Positions 35,681-46,700 of a stretch of 64,000 nucleotides of DNA are shown in pieces (within the stretch, counting starts at the first letter, position 1; each line of letters starts with the position of its first letter). The notes under the pieces were generated by a model. It was not told the origin of the DNA and made no database searches. It saw nothing but the letters and a program-made list of their open reading frames with translations. This DNA is from Larix kaempferi. Its lineage: Eukaryota > Streptophyta > Pinopsida > Pinales > Pinaceae. The translations under genes were made by a program, and so were the position numbers. Location of the stretch: assembly GCA_027924585.1 (NCBI GenBank), contig BSBM01002124.1, positions 1 through 64,000 of the forward strand, given 5' to 3'.

Positions 35681-37068
35681 TCACTTCTTCCTCGAAGTGT
35701 CCTCGAACTGAAGAATGCCAAGCCTCTCTCTGAAGTACTCGAACTTCACTCTAGCTAGTGGCTTTGTCAGCACATCTGCAATCTGCTTGTCCGTCGCAAC
35801 ATACAGGAGCTTCACAGCTCCTCTCTGCACCATATCCCTGATATAGTGATATTTGATCTCTATGTGTTTCGACCTGTCACGAAACACTAGGTTCTCGGAC
35901 AGCTTCACATAACTCTGGTTATCACAGAAGATACCAGTAGCCTCCAACGGGAGATCAAATAACTCAGACAGTAGCTTCCATAGCCATACTAACTCACAAC
36001 TAGCTGAGCAGGCTGCAACATACTCTGCCTCAGCTGTACTCAGTGCTACGCAGGACTGCTTCCTGCTAAACCAAGAGATCACACCTGATCCCATACTGAA
36101 GCAGCACCCAGATGTGCTCTTTCTATTTGCAGCACTGCCAACCCAATCTGAATCAACATAACCCTGTAGGTTAAACTTTTGATTTGCTTCATACTTGAGC
36201 CCATAATCCACTGTACCCTTTAGGTACCTCAGAATATGCTTTACAGCAACCAGGTGAACACTCCTCGGATCCGTCAGGAACTGGCTCAATGTGTTCACAG
36301 CAAAGCAAATGTCTGGTCTCATGTTCGTCAGGTACATCAAGGACCCAATCATCTGACGATACATAGAGACATCAACTGGCTCAGATGAAGCATCACATAG
36401 AAGCTTCAGATTTGATGCCATAGGTGTGGTCATGGCCTTGCAATCCATCATCCTGACCCTCTTCAGGATTTCTACTGCATACTTCCCTTGTCCAAGGAAG
36501 ATTCCATCTGTACTCTGCCACACCTCCATGCCAAAAACAAATAGTGCATCATCCCCAAGTTCTTCATCTCGAACTCAACAGCAAGCTTCCGCTGCATGTC
36601 GGAAATCAATCTATCTTCATCTGTAACAAACAGGTTATCCGCATACAAAAGTAGTATCACTGGATTGCCTTCCTCAACCTTGTAGTAAACGTTGGAATCC
36701 GCTTTACTCTTGGTAAAGCCAAAACTGGATAGAAAGCTGTCTATCCTACCATACCAAGTTCTGCACACATATATGACTACACCATGCTGTCTTGAAATCC
36801 ATCTGGTGTATCTTCTATTTCATCACTTTTATATTTCTTAATGCTGCCATCTGCAACGTGCTTGATCTAATAGTTCCATTTGGAAGTCATAACAAAACTT
36901 CCCTTCACGTCTTGGGACTACATCCCAAACATCATTCTTCATGATCGATGGATCGTGGCATTCCATTTCTTCATCCCAGATCCTGGGAACTTCAATATCT
37001 TCAATAAATATCTTTGTTGCTGGAACAAATGTTGTAGTCCTTTTGTAGGTGAAGATATGCGGTCTTTC
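35681..37068 (-). pseudogene. Copia RT/RNase H remnant of element 2B
   Basis: Same order as in 2A. Here the connection/RNase H part is an open 282-codon frame (35,681-36,529) that starts GMEVWQSTDG, keeps the RNase H Asp (YVDSDW), Glu (STAEAEY), Asp (CDNQS) and the closing QIADVLTKPLARVKFEYFRERL, and ends in a normal stop. Upstream the RT fragment (to 36,768) has YADN, the frameshift at LGMMHYLF, the missing segment after IHQMDFKTA and a stop inside KWNY-stop-IKH. Functional RT cannot be made. The RNase H frame has probably stayed open by chance and recent age. Confidence 0.93.
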
Positions 37069-37632
37069 CTACAAAACAGGTTAAATTGCATGATTAGAAA
37101 CATCTCATAGTTTTCAGAACAAATTCTTACACATAAAGAAATGTGTCATACAGTCATGCAATGCTTCAATACAACATTTATCCATATCCCGTAACTTTCT
37201 AGATACCTTCCAATCTCTACCAGAACATTGTTAAGAGTGTGCACAACTCCCAACATGTCAACAAAGAGGTTTCATTCTAGATAAGTAGCAATGGAATGTT
37301 GTACAGTGCCATAGGCCACTTACCCATGTATATTAGTAGTATACTGTTCATCAATGCAACTATTCTAATATGCATAATACACAACCTAATTCTAGGAACA
37401 TCAGTTTATACATTATTGAACAGTATTATTTAAACAAACAAATATGCAAGAAATGATGATTAAAATACTTATCTTTCTTTGTTCGTTGGGTGGACTCCCT
37501 CTGATTCTTTGCTTCCTTGCAGGAGCTATTGGAGTCCTAATCTGAAGTAGCTTCTTCTACACCTTTTTGTTGTGGAATGTAGAAAGATGGTCAACTCCCT
37601 CTAAATATCTGCATCCTTGCAGAAAATACTGA
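37069..37632. other. AT-rich internal DNA of element 2B, no gene seen
   Basis: Counterpart of 22,555-23,110. No coding frame could be supported. Confidence 0.5.
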
Positions 37633-37737
37633 AGTGTGCTCCTTTTCTTTCTTGCAGGAATAACTAGAGTGTGCTCCTTTGCTTTCTTGCAGGAACAACT
37701 GGAGTGTGCTCCTTTGCTTTCTTGCAGGAGCAACTAG
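37633..37737. repeat. 35-bp tandem repeat in element 2B (3 units)
   Basis: Units begin AGTGTGCTCC every 35 bp, as in 2A. Copy number is unchanged between the two elements. Confidence 0.9.
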
Positions 37738-38235
37738 AGTGTGCTCCCTCTTGATCTTTGCTTCCTGAATTACCTGTTCTTGAACTCATATTCATCCTTG
37801 GTCCCTATAAATGCTTATTAGTATCATGATTGTGTTATCCTTGTGATTTCATATAAAATCATAAATTCATTAGTATAGTATTAAAACACAATAATTTCAA
37901 GCATGTATAGTCATGATCATTTCAAACAGAATAATAAGCATTAGCATTCAAGGTTTATGTGGGATTCTTATGGTTAGTCAAATCATAACAAGCATAACAT
38001 GTCTAAACCTGTAATTACTCAAACCTATACCTTCATGATTCTTATGGTTAGTCATATCGTCAATTATGGTAAGAAACATAATATGCATACAACCATGATT
38101 ATTCAACCCTATGACTTCATGAATAATCATTATCAACAATAGTATAAGATCCTAACACAAGGTAGGATTCTAGCTTGATATAGGAAAAAACATACCTGGA
38201 TTAGCATGCTAGCTATTTATGTCTAACATACTCAC

Positions 38236-38740
38236 ATGATGTCTTCTTGTTCTTCTTCAATGACTTGTGCTAGTAACCTGTATATCTCATAGGTTAACTA
38301 TTACAAAACCAAGTTATACATACCTCGTAAATGGATCTTCTATGAGATCCATGACAATGGATGAATCTTTGTCCTCATGTCATCATAATCATATGTTCTT
38401 GAAGTAGAACATGATTTCTCTTTCTTGGTGTACCTTTTATGTTAGTAGACAACATAAACCTCATATAACACCATAATGCATTAGTACAATCACAAGTGTC
38501 AACACCCTAACCAATGAATATCTTCTATCATGCATTCATAATTTTGTTAAGGTGATACGACAAATCTAAAAACAAAATTGTACTTAACCGTAATAACATG
38601 AAGACAAACATACCATAAACTTAATCATGAACAAATATCGAAACATACCTCAATGAGTCATACCTGTCGAGATCGCTTGTAATCTTCTTATGTAAGGCCT
38701 TAGCCTCATCTCCCTCTGAAACAAGAACTTCTTCACTCAT
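38236..38740 (-). other. Exon-like islands of element 2B
   Basis: Three islands equivalent to those of 2A: 38,649-38,740 (starts ATG), 38,324-38,373 and 38,236-38,277. The donor sites after them (AG|GTAT, AG|GTATGT and GTGAGT) are kept. The first island carries CTT for CCT (Leu for Pro) and TTG for TGG (Leu for Trp). Whether they were ever spliced is unknown. Confidence 0.3.
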
Positions 38741-39388
38741 GCAGATGATCAATCCATCTTCTTCTAGGATTAACCCAATCCACTTGATTTGCAAGAACTG
38801 GACCTGGAGCTGGATATGGGTTTGTCAGAGAAACCCCAAAAATTCAAACTTTGAATTTCAAACTTCCGAAAGGATAGAAATATGCGCCTTGATGAGCTGA
38901 TCAAGCTAGTATATTTAGAATTTGAAAACTGCAAAGTTTCACTCCTCAATTTTGCCTTTGAAACTTTCGGATTCACTAGACGTGACCCTAAACTGGGGTT
39001 TGATGAAGCCCACTCTTCTGCCCAATCAAAAGGTTTGAACCAAAGCTCTAAGCTTCTATTTTTCTAAGGAGCTTCCAGCCGTGGTCACGGATTTCAAAAA
39101 TTCCCATTTTTACAGAAGCCCTAATTTTCCACTTTTCTGATCAAAGTCCCGAACTAGGGTTTGATCAAGCCCGGCCTTCTGCCCAACCAAAAATAATGAT
39201 CTTGGTCTCGAAATTTCTATTTTGATTAGTACCATCCAGTCGTGGTCTCCGATTACAAAAATTCCAACTTTCTACGAAGCCCTAAATTCTGGAAGCCATG
39301 AATGAAGGTACTCAAAAATAATTCTGTTTTGACAGAAATATGTACCTGATTGTTTCTGATGTACCTCCGAATTTTTCGATCCACAGGG

Positions 39389-39741
39389 TCTGAAAACGTT
39401 TCCTGAGATAGTCTGACCTGTTGTCTTTCCATCCTGACAGGTCTGACCTCAATTGGATTCTCTGAGAGAGAGTTATGCCAAATGTCACAACGTGACCTGT
39501 TTTGGGATAAAACAGGAGAGCGAACTTGTACGACGTGCCACGTGTCACTGTTTCAACTTCGGCCTCTGAAAACTTTTCCTGAGATAGCTTGGCCTGTTAT
39601 ATTTCCATCCTGACAGGTTTGACCTCAATTGGATTCTCTGAGAGAGAGTTATGCCAAGTGTCGCAACGTGACCTGTTTATGGGATAATATAGGAGAGCGA
39701 AATTGTACGGCGTGCCATGTGTCACTGGATCAACTTCGGCC
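39389..39741. repeat. 176-bp direct repeat in the leader of element 2B (2 units)
   Basis: Counterpart of 24,875-25,227, with the same two units and truncated third start. Confidence 0.9.
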
Positions 39742-40114
39742 TCTGAAATTTTTTTTTGAGACAGTACAGTCTGTGTACTACCTGTCACGTTTTACGAAAT
39801 TTCGTTTGGAGCTTCCTAGCCCAAGTTATGACCTTTTTCCCAAGGTCAACTGATTTTGACTCAGATCTAGAAGAGGCAGAAACCCTATATTGCACAGATC
39901 ATAAATCACAAAGTACAACGAATTAGAGGTTTTCCTTTGGACACAAGGTACCTGGAGATTTAATATTCGTCCTGTAACAATTTCAGATCTGAAAACTTCT
40001 CCAAAACGGATTTATAGCGAAAGTGCTACGATGACTGGTTTTTTCTATATCAAGCCCTAGCATCGTAAGTGCAACAAGTGTCATGCATGCCATATCATGC
40101 CTTCTTTCAGGCTA

Positions 40115-40126
40115 GCTCTGATACCA
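40115..40126 (-). other. Primer binding site of element 2B
   Basis: TGGTATCAGAGC on the minus strand, a full match to the usual initiator Met-tRNA site, immediately after the 5' LTR. Confidence 0.93.
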
Positions 40127-40765
40127 TGTTAAATTTTCAGAATTTACTTCAATCTGATCTAGGATCTTAACTGAGAGAACAACATGTACATCATATCAAT
40201 CATGGAGACAATAATGCAAGCACACAAGAGACACAAATATTTACTTGGGAAAAACCATAAAGGTGAAAAACCCCAATAACTTCCTCAGAGATAGATAGAG
40301 CAATGATACAACCAACCATAAGAGATAGACACAACCTAGCAACAGATCCTTCTCCTCCATAAGTGCGCCACTCCTCCTTGAGTGCATGTGTGAGAAGTGA
40401 GTGAGTAAATAGAGTGCCTCCCGCACTCTATTTATACTTGACTTGACTTGCCTTTTTACCTAACTCATGTAGGCTCGAACTTAACCACATAACATAATGC
40501 TGAGTGGGCCGACCCCCAATAGGGTGCTCTAATAACCCTTTGACCCAAATGGCCGACCCCCAATAGGGTGGTCTAATAACCCTTTGACCCACATGACTTA
40601 TACAGGGCCGACCCCAAACAAGGTGGTCTAATAACCCATCAAGTATAAGCTACGACACATACAATATAAATGACGACACTTCCGTATAGAGGAATAATAA
40701 CATCTCTATAGGAATACAATATAGATATATGTGAAATACATACCGAAGTTAGATATACATCAACA
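40127..40765 (-). repeat. 5' LTR of element 2B
   Basis: 639 bp with the intact inverted repeat (40,406-40,434). By hand it has only about two private changes (AAGCTACG for AAGTTACG and AGATATAC for ACATATAC). Confidence 0.95.
40406..40436 (-). promoter_or_regulatory. TATA box inside a perfect inverted repeat, element 2B 5' LTR
   Basis: Same arrangement as in 2A: arms TAAATAGAGTGC and GCACTCTATTTA around CTCCC (40,406-40,434), with TATAAATAG on the minus strand at 40,428-40,436. It is conserved in three of four LTRs, and the fourth has one mismatch. Confidence 0.65.
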
Positions 40766-43700
40766 AAAAAACACGAGTTTTTAGAAAATGTGTTTTATTT
40801 CATAAATGGAATCAACAAAGTATGCACATTCTACGTCATAACGACTTTCTATAGTTTGCGCATTCGTCCGGAAATAAGAAAAGCTTACTTCCACCGTTTT
40901 TTAAAATCACAGCTTCTAGAAGGTTTACATGATTTCGTAAAAAATACGAGTTTTTAGAAAATGTGTTTTATTTCATAAATGGAATCTACAAAGTATGCAC
41001 ATTCTACGTCATAACGACTTTCTATAGTTTGCGCATGCGTCCGGAAATAAGAAAAGCTTACTTCCCCCGTTTTTTAAAATCACAGCTTCTAGAAGGTTTA
41101 CATGATTTCTTAAAAAACATGAGTTTTTACAAAATATGTTTTATTCCATAAATGGAATCAACAAAGTATGCACATTCTACGTCATAACGACTTTCTATAG
41201 TTTGCGCATGCGTTTGGAAATAAGAAAAGCTTACTTCCCCTGTTTTTTAAAATCACAGCTTCTAGAAGGTTTACATGATTTCATAAAAAACATGAGTTTT
41301 TAGAAAATGTGTTTTATTTCATAAATGGAATCGACAAAGTATGCACATTCTACGTCATAACGACTTTCTATAGTTTGCGCATGTGTCCGTAAATAAGAAA
41401 AGCTTACTTCCACCGTTTTTTAAAATCACAGCTTCTAGAAGGTTTACATGATTTCGTAAAAAACACGAGTTTTTAGAAAATGTATTTTATTTCATAAATG
41501 GAATCTACAAAGTATGCACATTCTACATCAAAGTATGCACATTCTACGTCATAACGACTTTCTATAGTTTGCGCATTCGTCCGGAAATAAGAAAAGCTTA
41601 CTTCCATCGTTTTTTAAAATCACAGCTTCTAGAAGGTTTACATGATTTCGTAAAAAACATGAGTTTTTAGAAAATGTGTTTTATTTCATAAATGGAATCT
41701 ACAAAGTATGCACATTCTACGTCATAATGAATTTCTATAGTTTGCGCATGCGTCCGGAAATAAGAAAAGCTTACTTCCACCGCTTTTTAAAATCACAGCT
41801 TCAAGAAGGTTTACATGATTTCTTAAAAAACACGAGTTTTTAGAAAATGTGTTTTATTTCATAAATGGAATCTACAAAGTACGCACATTCTATGTCATAA
41901 CGACTTTCTATAGATTGCGCATGCGTCGGGAAATAAGAAAAGCTTACTTCCACCGTTTTTTAAAATCACAGCTTCTAGAAGGTTTACATGATTTCGTAAA
42001 AAACATGAGTTTTTAGAAAATGTGTTTTATTTGATAAATGGAATATACAAAGTATGCACATTCTACGTCATAACGACTTTCTATAGCTTTCCATTGCGTC
42101 CGGAAATAAGAAAAGCTTACTTCCACCGTTTTTTACAATCACAGCTTCTAAAAGGTTTACATGATTTCGTAAAAAACATGAGTTTTTAGAAAATGTGTTT
42201 TATTTCATAAATGGAATCTACAAAGTACGCACATTCTATGTCATAACGACTTTCTATAGATTGCGCATGCGTCCAGAAATAAGAAAAGCTTACTTCCACC
42301 GTTTTTTAAAATCACAGCTTCTAGAAGGTTTATATGATTTCGTAAAAAACATGAGTTTTTAGAAAATGTGTTTTATTTGATAAATGGAATCTACAAAGTA
42401 TGCACATTCTACGTCATAACGACTTTCTATAGTTTGCGCACGCGTTTGGAAATAAGAAAAGATTACTTCCCCCATTTTTTAAAATCACAGCTTCTAGAAG
42501 GTTTACATGATTTCTTAAAAAACACGAGTTTTTAGAAAATCTGTTTTATTTCATAAATGGAATTGACAAAGTATGCACATTCTACGTCATAGCGACTTTC
42601 TATAGTTTGCGCATGCGTCCGGAAATAAGAAAAGCTTACTTCCACCGTTTTTTTAAATCACAGCTTCTAGAAGGTTTACATGATTTGGTAGAAAACACGA
42701 GTTTTTAGAAAATAGGTTTTATTTCATAAATGGAATCTACAAAGTATGTACATTCTACATCATAACGACTTTCTAGAGTTTGTGCATGCGTCCGGAAATA
42801 AGAAAAGCTTACTTCCATCGTTTTTTAAAATCACAGCTTCTAGAAGGTTTACATGATTTCGTAAAAAACACGAGTTTTTAGAAAATGTGTTTTATTTCAT
42901 AAATGGAATCTACAAAGTATGCACATTCTACGTCATAACGACTTTCTATAGTTTGCGCATGCGTCCGAAAATAAGAAAATCTTACTTCCCCCGTTTTTTA
43001 AAATCACAGCTTCTAGAAGGTTTACATGATTTCTTAAAAAACACGAGTTTTTAGAAAATGTGTTTTATTTCATAAATTGAATCAACAAAGTATGCACATT
43101 CTACGTCATAACGACTTTCTATAGTTTGTGCATGCATTTGGAAATAAGAAAAGCTCACTTTCCCCGTTTTTTAAAATCACAGGTTCTAGAAGGTTTACAT
43201 GATTTCTTAAAAAACATGAGTTTTTAGAAAATGTGTTTTATTTCATAAATGGAATCAACAAAGTATGCACATTCTACGTCATAACGACTTTCTATAGTTT
43301 GTGCATGCATCCGGAAATAACAAAAGCTTACTTCCACCGTTTTTTAAAAGCACAGCTTCTAGAAGGTTTACATGATTTCTTAAAAAACACGAGTTTTTAG
43401 AAAATGTGTTTTATTTCATAAATGGAATCAAGAAAGTATGCACATTCTACGTCATAACGCCGTTCAATAGTTTGAGCATTCGTCCGGAAATAAGAAAAGC
43501 TTACTTCCACCGTTTTTTAAAATCATAGCTTCTAGAAGATTTACATGATTTCGTAAAAAACATGAGTTTTTAGAAAATGTGTTTTATTTCATAAATGGAA
43601 TCTACAAAGTACGCACATTCTACGTCATAACGACTTTCTATAGTTTGTGCATGCGTCCGGAAATAAGGAAAGCTTACTTCCCCCGTTTTTTAAAATTACA

Positions 43701-46700
43701 GCTTCTAGAAGGTTTACACGATTTCTTAAAAAACACTTGTTTTTAGAAAATATGTTTTTTTTCATAAATGGAATCAACAAAGTATGCACATTCTACGTCA
43801 TAACGACTTTCTATAGTTTGCGCATGCGTTTGGAAATAAGAAAAGCTTACTTCCCCCGTTTTTTAAAATCACAGTTTTAGAAGGTTTACATGATTTTTTT
43901 AAAAACACGAGTTTTTAGAAAATGTGTTTTATTTCATAAATGGAATAACCAAAGTATGCACATTCTACGTCATAACGAATTTCTATAGTTTGTGCATGCG
44001 TCCGGAAATAAGAAAAGCTTACTTCCACCGTTTTTTAAAATCACATCTTTTAGAAGGTTTACATGATTTCGTAAAAAACACGAGTTTTTAGAAAATGTCT
44101 CTTATTTCATAAATGGAATCTACAAAGTATGTAAATTCTACGTCATAATAACTTTTTACAGTTTGCGCATGCGTTTGGAAATAAGAAAAGCTTACTTCCC
44201 CCATTTTTTAAAATCACAGCTTCTAGATGGTTTACATGATTTCTTAAAAAACATGAGTTTTTAGATAATGTGTTTTATTTCATAAATAGAATCAACAAAG
44301 TATGCACATTCTATGTCATAACGACTTTCTATAGTTTGCGCATGCGTTTGGAAATAAGAAAAGCTTACTTCCCCCGTTTTTTAAAATCACAGCTTCTAGA
44401 AGGTTTACATGATTTCTTAAAAAACACGACTTTTTAGAAAATGTGTTTTATTTCATAAATAGAATAACCAAAGTATGCACATTCTACGTCATAACGACTT
44501 TCTAAAGTTTGCGAATGCGTCTGGAAATAAGAAAAGCTTACTTCCCCCGTTTTTTAAAATCATAGCTTCTAGAAGGTTTACATGATTTCTTAAAAAACAC
44601 GAGTTTTTAGAAAATGTGTTTTATTTCATAAATGGAATCAACAAAGTATGCACATTCTACGTCATAACGAATTTCTATAGTTTGTGCATGCGTTTGGAAA
44701 AAAGAAAAGCTTACTTCCCCCGTTTTTTAAAATCAGTGCTTCTAGAAGGTTTACATGATTTCTTAAAAAACATGAGTTTTTAGAAAATGTGTTTTATTTC
44801 ATAAATAGAATCAACAAAGTATGCACATTCTACGTCATAACGACTTTCTATAGTTTGCGCATGCATTTCGAAATAAGAAAAGCTTACTTCCCCCGTTTTT
44901 TAAAATCACAGCTTCGAGAAGGTTTACATGATTTCTTAAAAAACATGAGTTTTTAGAAAATGTGTTTTATTTCATAAATAGAATCAACAAAGTATGCACA
45001 TTCTAGGTCATAACGATTTTCTATAGTTTGCGCATGCGTCCGGAAATAAGAAAAGCTTACTTCCACCGTTTTTTAAAATCACAGCTTCTAGAAGGTTTAC
45101 ATGATTTCGTAAAAAACACGAGTTTTTAGAAAATGTGTTTTATTTCATCAATAGAATCTACAAAGTATCCACATTCTACGTCATAACAACTTTCGATAGT
45201 TTGTGCATGCGTCCGGAAATAAGAAAAGCTTACTTCCACCGTTTTTTAAAATCACAGCTTCTAGAAGGTTTACATGATTTCGTAAAAAACACCAGTTTTG
45301 AGAAAATGTGTTTTATTTCATAAATGGAAACTACAAAGTATGCACATTCTACGTCATAACGAATTTCTATAGTTTGCGCATGCGTCCGGAAATAAGAAAA
45401 GCTTACTTCCCCCGTTTTTTAAAATCACAGCTTCTAGAAGGTTTACATGGTTTCTTAAAAAACACGAGTTTTTAGAAAATTTGTTTTATTTCATAAATGG
45501 AATCAACAAAGTATGCACATTCTATGTCATAACGACTTTCTATATTTTTCGCATGCGTTTGGAAATAAGAAAAGCTTACTTCTCCCATTTTTTAAAATCA
45601 CAGCTTCTAGAAGGTTTACATGATTTCTTAAAAAACACGAATTTTTAGAAAATGTGTTTTATTTCATAAATGTAATCAACAAAGTATGCACATTCTACTT
45701 CATAACGACTTTCTATAGTTTGCGCATTCGTCCGGAAATAAGAAAAGCTTACTTCCACCATTTTTTAAAATCACTGCTTCTAGAAGGTTTACATGATTTT
45801 GTAAAAAACACGAGTTTTTAGAAAATGTGTTTTATTTCATAAATGGAATCTAAAAAGGATGCACATTCTATGTCATAATGTCTTTCTATAGTTTGCGCAT
45901 GCGTCCGGAAATAAGAAACGCTTACTTCCCCCGTTTTTTAAAATCACAGCTTCTAGAAGATTTAAATGATTTCGTAAAAAACACGAGTTTTTAGAAAATG
46001 TGTTTTATTTCAAAAATGGAATCTACAAAGTATGCACATTCTATGTCATAACGACTTTCTATAGTTTGCGCATGCGTTCGGAAATAAGAAAAGCTTACTT
46101 CCACCATTTTTTAAAATCACAGCTTCTAGAAGGTTTACATGATTTCTTAAAAAACATGAGTTTTTAGAAAATGTGTTTTATTTCATAAATAGAAGCAACA
46201 AAGTATGCATATTCTACGTCATAACGACTTTCTATAGTTTGCGCATGCGTCCTTAAATAAGAAAAGCTTACTTCCACCGTTTTTTAAAATCACAGCTTCT
46301 AGAAGGTTTACATGATTTCGTAAAAAACACGAGTTTTTAGAAAATGTGTTTTATTTCATAAATGGAATCAACAAAGTATGCACATTCTACGTCATAACAA
46401 CTTTCTATAGTTTGCGCATTCGTCCGGAAATAAGAAAAGCTTACTTCCACAGTTTTTTAAAATCACAGCTTCTAGATGGTTTACATGATTTCGTAAAAAA
46501 CACGAGTTTTTAGAAAATGTGTTTTATTTCATAAATGGAATCTACAAAGGATGCACATTCTACGTCATAATGACTTTCTATAGTTTGCGCATGCGTCCGG
46601 AAATACGAAATGCTTACTTCCCCCGTTTTTTAAAATCACAGCTTCTAGAAGGTTTAAATGATTTCGTAAAAAACACGAGTTTTTAGAAAATGTGTTTTAT

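Larger units (their letters stand above)
33582..40765 (-). mobile_element. Degenerate Ty1/copia LTR retrotransposon (element 2B)
   Basis: 7184 bp, the segmental-duplication partner of element 2A, with the same parts at +14,514. The 5' LTR is 40,127-40,765, PBS 40,115-40,126, RT/RNase H remnant 35,681-37,068, purine tract 34,221-34,229 and 3' LTR 33,582-34,220. AAAAA flanks it at 33,577-33,581 and 40,766-40,770. It has fewer private LTR changes (about four) than 2A (about eleven) and keeps a longer RNase H frame, but it shares the lethal RT lesions. Confidence 0.95.

Noticed and set aside
19068-40765. Two independent insertions of the same family at a preferred satellite site
   Set aside because: Shared left-versus-right LTR differences and matching flanking monomers at one offset show a single insertion followed by segmental duplication.
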